64,000 nucleotides of DNA from Poseidonocella sedimentorum (GTDB lineage Bacteria > Pseudomonadota > Alphaproteobacteria > Rhodobacterales > Rhodobacteraceae), in assembly GCF_900116005.1 (NCBI RefSeq), contig NZ_FOYI01000014.1, positions 1-64,000 of the forward strand, given 5' to 3'. Position numbers and translations under genes: made by a program. Positions within the stretch are counted from its first letter, which is position 1. Each line of letters starts with the position of its first letter. Positions 1 to 6,934 of this stretch are shown one piece after another. Below the pieces are notes generated by a model that had not been told where the DNA came from, made no database searches, and saw only the letters and a program-made list of their open reading frames with translations.

Positions 1-279
1 GAGGAGGACGTCCTCGCCTACATGACCTTTCCCCAGCAGCACCGGACGAAGCTGCACAGCACGAATCCAATCGAGCGTCTGAACGGCGAGATCAAGCGGC
101 GCACCGACGTGGTCGGGATCTTTCCCAACGAGGCATCCATACGCCGCCTCGTCGGCGCCAGCCTGATGGAACAGACCGAGGAATGGACGGTGCAGCGCGG
201 TCGGTACATGACGCTGGAAACGCTGGCTCCGGTCTGCGATGATGTCGTGGTCAGCCTGCCTGCAGCGCAGCGCGACTGA
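1..279 (+). CDS. IS256-family transposase, C-terminal part (5' end outside window)
   Basis: The reading frame is open from the first base and ends at the TGA at 277-279. The visible part is the C-terminal end of a Mutator/IS256-type DDE transposase. It includes the stretch H-S-T-N-P-I-E-R-L-N that carries the last acidic residues of the family, followed by K-R-R-T-D-V-V-G-I-F-P-N. Transposases of this family catalyse cut-and-paste or copy-out transposition of their IS. The bases at about 310-340 after the stop look like the terminal region of such an IS, so its right end probably lies there, but the inverted repeat cannot be tested without the left end. Whether the element is intact is unknown. 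It lies outside the integrated element that begins at 947. Confidence 0.85.
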   Translation, partial: EEDVLAYMTFPQQHRTKLHSTNPIERLNGEIKRRTDVVGIFPNEASIRRLVGASLMEQTEEWTVQRGRYMTLETLAPVCDDVVVSLPAAQRD

Positions 280-346
280 CAAGCTCGGCCCGCCGGTGAG
301 CACGAGGCCCGTCACGAGCTACACCACGCCGTGGGACATCATCCAA

Positions 347-850
347 ATGTCTCATCAATTTGTTCCGAGCCAGAGCCTTTCAAACTTTGGGGTTGAGCCT
401 AAGGACCCCGGTTACATTTATGTCCTGCATGCCAGTTCTAGATTGAAAATTGGACGCTCTATCAACAAGCAGACACGGATCAAGCAGGCCAAAACTTGGC
501 TACCAGAATGCGAAGTGATCGGCGTCAAGCCGTTCTGGAACCACAAAAGTACAGAGAAATACTTGCAACTCGGTATGGCTCGATTCTGGGTCACTGGTGA
601 ATGGTACGAGTTTAAAGGTGACGAATTCGAAGGCTGGTTTCTAACAGAATTCCAAGCATTCAGCGAAACAGACATCAACAAGAACTCCATCGACTTCATC
701 TATTTCATGAATTCCACGGGCATGAGCGAACTGACACTTGAGTTTTCGGAGCGTAAATCTTCCAAGCTAAGTTTTCAGCGCGAGGAAAGCACCCACTCGT
801 CGCATCACGTTGATCAGGATAGATACAACTCTCCGAAAGAGACGCCATAA
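347..850 (+). CDS. GIY-YIG-like (T5orf172/MUG113-type) domain protein
   Basis: The protein has 167 residues from the ATG at 347. An upstream in-frame start at 239 would overlap the transposase and adds residues that look like IS end sequence. The N-terminal third contains G-Y-I-Y-V-L-H followed by a K-I-G-R-S segment and an Arg-rich helix, the arrangement seen in GIY-YIG-like nuclease domains of the T5orf172/MUG113 type. The rest has no recognisable domain and a Ser- and polar-rich tail. The GC content is clearly lower than in the flanking chromosome, which suggests foreign origin. It stands between the IS remnant and the tRNA-derived repeat at 947. The biochemical role is unknown, and the family assignment rests on a short motif only. 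Confidence 0.55.
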   Translation: MSHQFVPSQSLSNFGVEPKDPGYIYVLHASSRLKIGRSINKQTRIKQAKTWLPECEVIGVKPFWNHKSTEKYLQLGMARFWVTGEWYEFKGDEFEGWFLTEFQAFSETDINKNSIDFIYFMNSTGMSELTLEFSERKSSKLSFQREESTHSSHHVDQDRYNSPKETP

Positions 851-946
851 TTTCCAGTTGGCACACGGTCAGCCCCCAACGCATCATCGGTAAGATTGTG
901 CGCGTACGCGGATGCGTATTTTTATATTATATTTCAGTTAGTTAAA

Positions 947-991
947 TGGTGCCCGGGGGCGGAATCGAACCACCGACACGAGGATTTTCAA
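947..991. repeat. att site, distal copy of tRNA-Phe 3' half (45 bp)
   Basis: These 45 bases are identical to 16523-16567, which form the 3' half of the tRNA-Phe gene from the anticodon loop to the CCA end. The match stops sharply: this copy continues with accg and the tRNA copy with tcca. There is no acceptor 5' half here, so this is not a functional tRNA. A direct repeat of a tRNA 3' end is the usual mark left by a tyrosine recombinase acting at the anticodon-loop/T-arm region. Confidence 0.93.
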
Positions 992-1105
992 ACCGAAGCT
1001 TATTGAGAAGGCTCAACAGGTTAGTCACGAAAAATCTGTCAAACCTACAACGGCGCATCAAGCACTTAGCAGCATTTTGTCAAACCTTGGCTCTGAGGCC
1101 ATCCG

Positions 1106-1960
1106 ATGAGCTGGCGGGTGGCAAACGCTTGCGCGGAGCGGAAGTTCGGGAGTGCGACGCGTAAGCAGATCATCATGTTCTTGGCGGACAAGGCCTCGGA
1201 TGATGGGTCGGGCATCTGGTGTTCGAAAGGCACGATCCAGCGGCATACCGAATTGGGGGAAACAACGGTCAAGCGAACGATCCGGGAGTTCCTGAAGGAA
1301 GGCATCCTGGTCGAGACCGGGGCACGGGGGTGCAAGAACGGTTTCACAGTCGTTTATCGGATCGACCTAGCCAAGGTTGAGGTGCTTGAACTGACCGCCG
1401 AGCCCGAGATCGAGACGGGGGCCACAGTGGACCCCGTCCAGACTGGCCCCGGAACGGGGGCCACAGTGGCCGGGGTACCGGGGCCACCACGGCCCCCAAA
1501 CCATCCTAAAACCATCCATAAACCCTCTACGCGCGAGCGCATGGTGGCGGTGGATGAAGATGCTGAGAAGATTTTGGCCTCCTATCCGCCCGACCGTCTG
1601 CGCGGGAAGGCTGAGTGCCTCAGTCGGATCAGGGAGGCTTTGGACGTTGGAACAGAAGTTGAGGACCTGTTGCAGGCCGTGAAGGCCTACGCGGCGGACA
1701 GCGCGGGCTTCACCCGCTCCAAGGTCTGTTTCTCGGACAACTGGTTCAGGTCGGGACGGTGGCGCGCCTATATCAAAGACATCACCAAGGGCCGAGATGA
1801 AGCGAAGGCGAAGGAAGCCCAGATGCTCACAGGCTTGGCCAATTGGATCACGGACAAACATCCCCTTTGCCGCCACATCACTCCCGGCCAGATCGATGCG
1901 CTCTTGGCTGCCGAGCTGGTGACACAGGCCCAAATCCAGGCGGCAGGCCTCAGATCATGA
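1106..1960 (+). CDS. Helix-turn-helix protein, Rep-like, upstream of mobC
   Basis: The protein has 284 residues. Residues about 15-90 form a winged-helix domain of the kind found in plasmid replication-initiator-like and phage replication proteins (segment C-S-K-G-T-I-Q-R-H-T-E-L). A Pro-rich linker follows at about 115-145. The C-terminal half is helical and carries the F-S-D-N-W-F-R-S-G-R-W segment common in Rep-associated HTH proteins of small alphaproteobacterial plasmids. Its stop overlaps the mobC start (ATGA at 1957), so it is the first gene of the mobilisation operon. It may start element replication after excision, or regulate the mob genes. The HTH domain is clear; the function is inferred from position. 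The gap 992-1105 upstream should carry the promoter. Confidence 0.6.
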   Translation: MSWRVANACAERKFGSATRKQIIMFLADKASDDGSGIWCSKGTIQRHTELGETTVKRTIREFLKEGILVETGARGCKNGFTVVYRIDLAKVEVLELTAEPEIETGATVDPVQTGPGTGATVAGVPGPPRPPNHPKTIHKPSTRERMVAVDEDAEKILASYPPDRLRGKAECLSRIREALDVGTEVEDLLQAVKAYAADSAGFTRSKVCFSDNWFRSGRWRAYIKDITKGRDEAKAKEAQMLTGLANWITDKHPLCRHITPGQIDALLAAELVTQAQIQAAGLRS

Positions 1961-2430
1961 GCGTCACCGATCCCACCGAAGCGCAAACAGCAAGGCGACC
2001 CATGTCATACGGCTGCGCCGATGACACGGGACCTTGCGAGGGGCGGCACGCCTCCCCTTCGAACCCCACCGGCGCGGGCAAAGCCGCCGCCAAAAAGCCG
2101 CTAACCGAGACCTTCGTCTTCCGCTGCACCGCGTCCGAGAAGGCCCAGCTGCGCGCCAAGGCCGAGGCCGCTGGCTTGCCTGCTTCGGCCCTCCTGCGCG
2201 AGGCATTGGGCCTAACCGAAGCGCGTCGCCGTAAACCCGTGCCCCGCGTTGACCCCGCGCTGGTGCTGGCGGTCGGGCGGATCGGCGGCAACCTCAATCA
2301 GATCGCCCGCTGGCTGAACTACGCTATGAAAGTCGGGCGCGCAGACCTCGATTCGCTCACCGTCGCGCGCCGCCTTGTGGTGATCGAACGCCAGCTCGCC
2401 GCCCTCCTCGATGAGGCGCGGCGGTGCTGA
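1957..2430 (+). CDS. mobC: MobC/MbeC-like mobilisation accessory protein
   Basis: The protein has 157 residues from the ATG at 1957, which overlaps the preceding stop. Its central part reads as a ribbon-helix-helix DNA-binding segment (F-V-F-R-C-T-A-S-E-K). This is followed by the bacterial MobC signature around G-R-I-G-G-N-L-N-Q-I-A-R-W-L-N. MobC proteins bind near oriT and help the relaxase open the nick region. The relaxase begins at a GTG at 2424, overlapping this gene by 7 bases, so the two are translationally coupled. The N-terminal 40 residues are polar and variable. The family is clear. The position of oriT is not visible to me; it may lie upstream at 992-1105, because in ColE1 it precedes the mbeC gene. 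Confidence 0.85.
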   Translation: MSVTDPTEAQTARRPMSYGCADDTGPCEGRHASPSNPTGAGKAAAKKPLTETFVFRCTASEKAQLRAKAEAAGLPASALLREALGLTEARRRKPVPRVDPALVLAVGRIGGNLNQIARWLNYAMKVGRADLDSLTVARRLVVIERQLAALLDEARRC

Positions 2431-3977
2431 TCAAGTTCTTCCCCAACGGCAAAGGTGCGGGCGCGGGACCGGTCGGCTACCTCGTGGCCGAGCGTGTGCT
2501 GGCCTATGACGGCAACCGCGACCTGATTCGTGACGCCGACGGACAGCCGATGACCGTCACGCGCGACCCTCTGCCCGAGGTTCTGCGAGGAAACCCCGAA
2601 CGCACCGAAACCCTGATCGACGCCAGTCGCCACCAGTGGACCTACCGCGCGGGCGTGATCAGTTTTGCCGACAGCGACGGTCCGACCGAGGACCAGCAGG
2701 CCGAGGTCATGGATCAGTTCGAACGGCTGGCCTTCGCGGGGCTGGACCCTGAGCAATATGAGGTGCTCTGGGTCCGGCACGCCCACGAAGGCCGGGTCGA
2801 GCTTCACTTCTGCACGCCGCGTCTGGAGCTGACGACTGGCAAGAGCCTCAACATCGCACCGCCGGGCTACCAGGACGCCTATGACAGCCTGCGGGACGTT
2901 ATGAACCAGCGCCACGGTTGGGCCGATCCGATGGATGTGGAGCGTGCTCAAGAGGTCCGCGACACCGTCGAGGCCCCGACCCGCGCCCAGGGCCGGGACG
3001 AGCTGCACACCTGGATACAGGACCAGATCGACATGGGCCTGATCGCCGACCGCGCGACCATGATCGAGGCGCTTACCGACGCAGGCTTCGACTTGCCGCG
3101 CACGGGCAAAGCCTACATCACCGCCCGTGATCCCGAGACTGGTGAGCGCTGGCGGCTGAAAGGAGAGATTTTCCATGAAGACTGGCAAGCCGACCCGGCT
3201 GAGCGAGAAGCTGAACGCGGAGCTCGACGAGATCAGGCAGGAACACGTCGCCTCGATCTCATCCCAGCTCAAAAACTTCAGGATCGATTTGAAGAACATT
3301 GTGGGCGCCGCGCAGCATCCCATCGCGAGCGATACGCGCCGCTTTCAGACCGAGACGGCGACCATGTTCGAGACGCGGTTGAGATCGATCCGCCTCTGGC
3401 TGACGATCTCGCCCTGGCTGATCGCGGCAATAGTGCTGACGGGGATCGCCTCGATGATGGCCGCGAGCTTCTTCTGGACGGTGCATCTGACGCGCTCGGA
3501 GCTGACGGAACTGGGCCTAACACGAATCGAGCGGCCCGATGGGACCTGGCTGATCCTGGACCCATCGAAGACGCGCCTGCGAACCTGCACGATGGGCGAG
3601 CGACGCGTCACCTGCATTCGGATCGAGGAGGACTAGATGACTCAACTGACAGCCTTGGAACGCGACTTGCTCGCCTGCGTCGAGCGGTTGGTGAAGGCCT
3701 CAGAGGCCTCCGCGAAGGAATTGACCGCCTTGGAGACACGCTCGACCGGCAGGATCGAGACGGAGCTGGATGGCTTGAAAGACTGCGTGACCTTGCTCAT
3801 TCGTTCACAAGCCGCATCCATGAAGGCCTTGAACGGATTGCTGAACGACGAGGCGAGCTACAAGACGCTGGACGAGAGCTTGCAGCAGAGCTTGACCTTA
3901 GCGAAAGCCGCCGCAGAGAGATTGAGGGACAGCTAGACAGCCAGGAAGCGCATGCGGAAAGGGGATTGCGGCATTGA
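2424..3977 (+). CDS. MbeA-like relaxase (MOB-HEN type) with nested genes
   Basis: The protein has 517 residues and starts at GTG 2424. It resembles the ColE1 relaxase MbeA, which nicks oriT and pilots the DNA strand during mobilisation. A Tyr at residue 19 sits in G-P-V-G-Y-L, where MbeA has its catalytic Tyr. His119, Glu126 and His128 lie in R-H-A-H-E-G-R-V-E-L-H-F with the same spacing as the His-Glu-Asn signature of MbeA, so Asn is replaced by His here. The C-terminal 250 residues are charged, low in complexity and probably coiled coil. That region also encodes the mbeB- and mbeD-like proteins in the +1-type alternative frame, which explains its biased composition. The relaxase assignment is firm at family level; activity with the HEH variant is untested. 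Confidence 0.82.
   Translation: MLIKFFPNGKGAGAGPVGYLVAERVLAYDGNRDLIRDADGQPMTVTRDPLPEVLRGNPERTETLIDASRHQWTYRAGVISFADSDGPTEDQQAEVMDQFERLAFAGLDPEQYEVLWVRHAHEGRVELHFCTPRLELTTGKSLNIAPPGYQDAYDSLRDVMNQRHGWADPMDVERAQEVRDTVEAPTRAQGRDELHTWIQDQIDMGLIADRATMIEALTDAGFDLPRTGKAYITARDPETGERWRLKGEIFHEDWQADPAEREAERGARRDQAGTRRLDLIPAQKLQDRFEEHCGRRAASHRERYAPLSDRDGDHVRDAVEIDPPLADDLALADRGNSADGDRLDDGRELLLDGASDALGADGTGPNTNRAARWDLADPGPIEDAPANLHDGRATRHLHSDRGGLDDSTDSLGTRLARLRRAVGEGLRGLREGIDRLGDTLDRQDRDGAGWLERLRDLAHSFTSRIHEGLERIAERRGELQDAGRELAAELDLSESRRREIEGQLDSQEAHAERGLRH
3175..3636 (+). CDS. MbeB-like mobilisation protein nested in the relaxase gene
   Basis: The protein has 153 residues in a frame different from the relaxase frame that covers it completely. 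It begins with ATG 3175 after a good ribosome-binding site (aaggagag). The N-terminal half is helical and charged (L-S-E-K-L-N-A-E-L-D-E-I). It is followed by a strong membrane segment at about 75-100 and a short C-terminal domain with two Cys residues. This layout matches MbeB of ColE1-type plasmids, a membrane-associated mobilisation factor whose gene also lies inside mbeA. The next gene starts directly after its stop (TAG then ATG at 3637). The family call rests on the layout and N-terminal helix rather than on a database match. Confidence 0.72.
   Translation: MKTGKPTRLSEKLNAELDEIRQEHVASISSQLKNFRIDLKNIVGAAQHPIASDTRRFQTETATMFETRLRSIRLWLTISPWLIAAIVLTGIASMMAASFFWTVHLTRSELTELGLTRIERPDGTWLILDPSKTRLRTCTMGERRVTCIRIEED
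3637..3936 (+). CDS. MbeD-like mobilisation protein nested in the relaxase gene
   Basis: The protein has 99 residues. Its ATG follows the mbeB-like stop with no gap, and the upstream gaggagg serves as ribosome-binding site. It lies wholly inside the relaxase gene in the same alternative frame as the mbeB-like gene. The whole chain looks like an amphipathic coiled coil (L-E-R-D-L-L-A-C-V-E-R-L-V), as expected for MbeD/MobD, the entry-exclusion or accessory protein of ColE1-type plasmids. It has no membrane segment or signal peptide. Its end at 3936 falls 41 bases before the relaxase stop. The identity rests on order, nesting, size and coiled-coil character. Confidence 0.65.
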   Translation: MTQLTALERDLLACVERLVKASEASAKELTALETRSTGRIETELDGLKDCVTLLIRSQAASMKALNGLLNDEASYKTLDESLQQSLTLAKAAAERLRDS

Positions 3978-4057
3978 ATGCTAGTCGCCGACCAAGTGGC
4001 GGTCTTGTCTTGGGCAGAAGACGCCACATAAACGCTGTCGACAGCCCTCCTCTTTAG

Positions 4058-5167
4058 CTAGGTTCCAAAAGCCCCCGAGCATCTAGGCAGCTGTAGATCG
4101 AGGCCACTTTCGATAGGAACCGATGGGACGCTGTCCATGGGATCGATACCGTCGGCAGCCAGTTGATCGAGCCGCACCCTCGCCTCAGCATCAAGTCCAT
4201 AAAACCAGTCTTGTTCGAAGAAAACATTTTCCTCGTGCTTCACTGCGAACTGTAGAAAGACCGACGCCAATTGATCATTGCTTTGGGCAAGCAGTTGTTC
4301 AGCGATGCGCAGCCCTGGAGCGTTATCAGAATTAAGCCAAGAAACGCAGATCATTGCCCCACCATCCAACGCAAATGAAGAAACCATCACTTGTTCGAGG
4401 AACTCGTCGGCGAAACCATTTTGCAGATCTCTTCCACCTAAATCCGTGAAAGGCGACCAAGCCCCTGCAACCATGAAAGGCAAAGGGGCATCGAACTCGA
4501 AAATCATGGACTTAAGCGCGCCAGTTTGTTGCTTTGCTAGCGCTTCGGTCAACCTGTCATGCGTAGCCTTCAACTCACGTCGAGCAGCTTCGTTGCCAGT
4601 CTCTATGTCATCCAACATTTGTTGAAGAAAGACTTGCTCTAACGGTCCCAGGCCTTTGTCTGCTTCTCGTAGCGTCTCTCGCAAATGCGCCCCTGCGTCT
4701 TTGCCGTATAGCTCTCGGCTCATCGAGCGATAAGCAACCGCGAGGCATTGGTCTGCCCTACCGGAGAAGGGCTCGTTTTCGATGCAACTGAACAGGTCCC
4801 GATCATGTTTGGAGCAGAAGCCATAGAAAACCGATGCCTCCTTAACACCGATCTTCTTTATCGACAGCTTGCCACCGTTCTTGTTCAGGTCGGGGATGCT
4901 CGCGGAGTATTGCAGCACATGACCATTCTTCGCGATTTTGGACAGATTCGGGCCCCGCGAGACTGTGTGCGCCTTAATGACACCTCCTTCGCAAGCTCCT
5001 AATCCCACATCTCGTGCGCAGCATTTCTTCTTTGTGAACGCTTTTCGGTTTACCTCAACCGCCTGCCACGGGTTTCCTTTTTCTTGATCTTCTCGCCCAA
5101 GATGACATTTCTTGTATTTCTTGCCGGAGCCACACCAGCAAGGCGCATTACGATCTCTGCCTTTCAT
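4058..5167 (-). CDS. SEC-C motif protein with extra Cys/His cluster, unknown function
   Basis: The protein has 369 residues. The first 22 hold a canonical SEC-C zinc motif (P-C-W-C-G-S-G-K-K-Y-K-K-C-H). A second set of Cys/His residues follows: Cys49, Cys50, Cys59, His67, Cys118 and His121, the last two in G-F-C-S-K-H-D. It could form a treble-clef or HNH-like zinc site. Residues about 130-369 are helical with no catalytic signature I can name. The gene is transcribed toward the mob block, has lower GC than the chromosome and stands alone between relaxase and the HicA-like pair. SEC-C motifs occur in SecA and in many uncharacterised mobile-element and defence proteins. A defence role is inferred only from its place in the element. 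Confidence 0.6.
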   Translation of the reverse strand: MKGRDRNAPCWCGSGKKYKKCHLGREDQEKGNPWQAVEVNRKAFTKKKCCARDVGLGACEGGVIKAHTVSRGPNLSKIAKNGHVLQYSASIPDLNKNGGKLSIKKIGVKEASVFYGFCSKHDRDLFSCIENEPFSGRADQCLAVAYRSMSRELYGKDAGAHLRETLREADKGLGPLEQVFLQQMLDDIETGNEAARRELKATHDRLTEALAKQQTGALKSMIFEFDAPLPFMVAGAWSPFTDLGGRDLQNGFADEFLEQVMVSSFALDGGAMICVSWLNSDNAPGLRIAEQLLAQSNDQLASVFLQFAVKHEENVFFEQDWFYGLDAEARVRLDQLAADGIDPMDSVPSVPIESGLDLQLPRCSGAFGT

Positions 5168-5227
5168 AGAGCGAAACTCTTACTTTCTGATGTTGTTAGA
5201 CAGTCCTTCGCAGGCGAAAAGGGCAGC

Positions 5228-5815
5228 TTAGGCCGCTCCTGCCCGCGATTGAGGGCCGCTTCCATCTGCGTAGATGAATTGCTTGGCATCGTCGCGCACT
5301 TCCAGCGTCGCCCCGTCAATCGCGCCAACGGCAAGGCCTGCGTTCACCCGCCGCGCCGCTTTACCCGCACTCAACCACTTCCCCGCCTTGTCCACTGCGA
5401 AGCGTCCTCTGCGCGCCCCAGAACCCTTGCCTTCCGCCGCATTCATGATGACCACAGAGACCTCTTCCATACGGAACAGCCCGCCTTGGCTGGCCGGGGG
5501 CATCTTGCGCTTTTGCAGCGACTGGCGTGTCACATCCAACCGCTTGGCCACATCCGCCAGGCTGACGAGGTCAGGCCGCACTTCCCGCAGAGCCGCGCCC
5601 GCAGGCAATTGCTTTTGGATCGCCCGCGCCGCGTTGAGGATCGCATCCTCCGCGCGATCACTCGCGGCTTCCAGCGCAACGCCAAGCATGCCCGGCACGC
5701 CAGTGCCGACGATGGCATCCTCGAAGCCAGCCTCGAAGACTGCGTCCATCAGATCGAACGCTTCATGCTCACCCTCCGGAAGGGCGAAGATCAGTTCGAA
5801 CTCAATTTCTGCCAT
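5228..5815 (-). CDS. HTH protein paired with HicA-like gene (possible antitoxin)
   Basis: The protein has 195 residues. The ATG at 5815 is preferred over the in-frame ATG at 5824 because the agagg ribosome-binding site then has about 9 bases of spacing. The N-terminal 40 residues (I-E-F-E-L-I-F-A-L-P) look like a small alpha/beta domain. A Mor- or MerR-like HTH follows at about 90-115 (S-L-A-D-V-A-K-R-L-D-V-T-R-Q-S-L). The remainder is basic. The gene follows the HicA-like gene with start and stop nearly overlapping, so the two form one unit. A DNA-binding partner of a HicA-like toxin would fit an antitoxin that also represses its own promoter. I do not recognise the family; this role is inference. 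Confidence 0.5.
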   Translation of the reverse strand: MAEIEFELIFALPEGEHEAFDLMDAVFEAGFEDAIVGTGVPGMLGVALEAASDRAEDAILNAARAIQKQLPAGAALREVRPDLVSLADVAKRLDVTRQSLQKRKMPPASQGGLFRMEEVSVVIMNAAEGKGSGARRGRFAVDKAGKWLSAGKAARRVNAGLAVGAIDGATLEVRDDAKQFIYADGSGPQSRAGAA

Positions 5816-5816
5816 A

Positions 5817-6095
5817 TTATTCATCCTCTTGCGCGTCTTCGTTCGTGTTGTCGAGTTTCGTGCAACCGAGCGCCCGACTCCTCAATTGCCGCGCAAAGCG
5901 GCCCGGATTCTGAGGCGTCGACCAGACACCCATCTGACAAAACTCACCGCACCGACAGTCAGGATCGTTGTTCGGGCACCGGACCAGGCCCCAAGCATGA
6001 CCACGCCCAGAACGCAAAGTGACCGTCCAGCCCAAAGCCTCCAGCTCACGCAGAACGGCTTCGATCTCCTTGGACTTGTGCGACTTTCTAGGCAT
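5817..6095 (-). CDS. HicA-like small protein (possible mRNA-interferase toxin)
   Basis: The protein has 92 residues from ATG 6095. A longer reading back to 6185 begins with GTG and adds a poorly supported N-terminus. The first 45 residues resemble HicA: a helix K-E-I-E-A-V-L-R-E-L-E-A-L-G-W, then a basic strand and G-R-G-H, where HicA proteins have the Gly-Ser-His with the catalytic His. After that it departs from HicA with a Cys-rich segment (C-P-N-N-D-P-D-C-R-C-G-E-F-C) that could bind zinc, and an acidic tail. HicA toxins are small double-stranded-RNA-binding-fold ribonucleases. The downstream partner is not a typical HicB. The toxin call is tentative. Confidence 0.5.
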   Translation of the reverse strand: MPRKSHKSKEIEAVLRELEALGWTVTLRSGRGHAWGLVRCPNNDPDCRCGEFCQMGVWSTPQNPGRFARQLRSRALGCTKLDNTNEDAQEDE

Positions 6096-6181
6096 TAAAT
6101 AGGTCTTTTTCTTTAAGTTGTCAACTGACAACTTTATTGCTTCGAGTTGATTGACGGACTGCCTCAACAAAATAGAAACGT

Positions 6182-6934
6182 TCACAAACCCTCAACTTGC
6201 ATCCCATTTTCTGCCAACCATTCCTTGCGGGCCCTCCAATCAGGGAGATGTTGCTCAACCTTGATCCAGAATTTCGCCGAATGGTCGGGATGATGGGCAT
6301 GCGCCAGTTCATGGATGATGATGTATTGCGCGATCCTCGGCGGCAAAAGTGCCGCCTTCCAATGAAAGGAAACCCTCCCCTCTGATCCGAACGAACCCCA
6401 CCGGAAGCCTAGGTCCTGGACTTTGACTTCATTGATGTTCACATCCATGCGGTTTGAATGCTGAAGGGTTTGCTTCTCGAACCAGGCCTGCGCCTTGCGA
6501 ATATACCAGGAAATAAAGACTTCCCGGCCTCTATGGACCGAGGCCGTTCGAAGACAGAAGCGTCCATTCTTCAATGTCAGATCGACAAGCTGACGGTCGA
6601 CCAAGCGAAGGCGATAACTTTTACCAAGATACAGGAACCCCTCGCCATCGACGAACTCCTTAACAGGGGCCCTTCGCTGAAGCCGCGCCTTTTCCTCTAA
6701 CTTGGTATGCACCCAAAGCAGTTTCTCCTGAACGAACTCGACCAGTTCACTTTCAGTTGCTTCCGGCGGCGCAAGAATTACAAGTTCACCCGACCTCTCC
6801 ACGGTAATTTGGAGGGTCTTTCTTCTATCGCTTCGTCGTATGTTGAAGGACAGGCCATCTACGTCCAAATGCTGGTCGAAAAAACGTACCGAGCGGCCCC
6901 CGGTTCGAATGGGTGAAAGCGGGAGGTTTGGCAT
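6182..6934 (-). CDS. YgjP-like (DUF45/WLM) metallopeptidase in RM operon
   Basis: The protein has 250 residues. The catalytic zinc motif H-E-L-A-H followed by H-S-A-K-F-W lies at about 204-220, the standard arrangement of the YgjP/DUF45 metallopeptidase-like family. The N-terminal half is the beta-rich domain seen in these proteins (I-R-R-S-D-R-R-K-T-L-Q-I-T-V). Its ATG overlaps the hsdR stop by one base (TGATG at 6934), so it is the last gene of the hsdM-hsdS-hsdR operon. Family members often follow type I restriction genes, but their substrate and role there are not established. No signal peptide is seen, so it acts in the cytoplasm. Confidence 0.85.
   Translation of the reverse strand: MPNLPLSPIRTGGRSVRFFDQHLDVDGLSFNIRRSDRRKTLQITVERSGELVILAPPEATESELVEFVQEKLLWVHTKLEEKARLQRRAPVKEFVDGEGFLYLGKSYRLRLVDRQLVDLTLKNGRFCLRTASVHRGREVFISWYIRKAQAWFEKQTLQHSNRMDVNINEVKVQDLGFRWGSFGSEGRVSFHWKAALLPPRIAQYIIIHELAHAHHPDHSAKFWIKVEQHLPDWRARKEWLAENGMQVEGL

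Noticed and set aside
947-991. A second tRNA-Phe gene
   Set aside because: Only the 3' half is present; the bases that follow do not form the D arm or the acceptor 5' strand.
946-1164. 72-codon plus-strand frame starting in the att repeat
   Set aside because: It is translated from the complement of the tRNA fragment, and a near-identical start appears at the tRNA at 16522.
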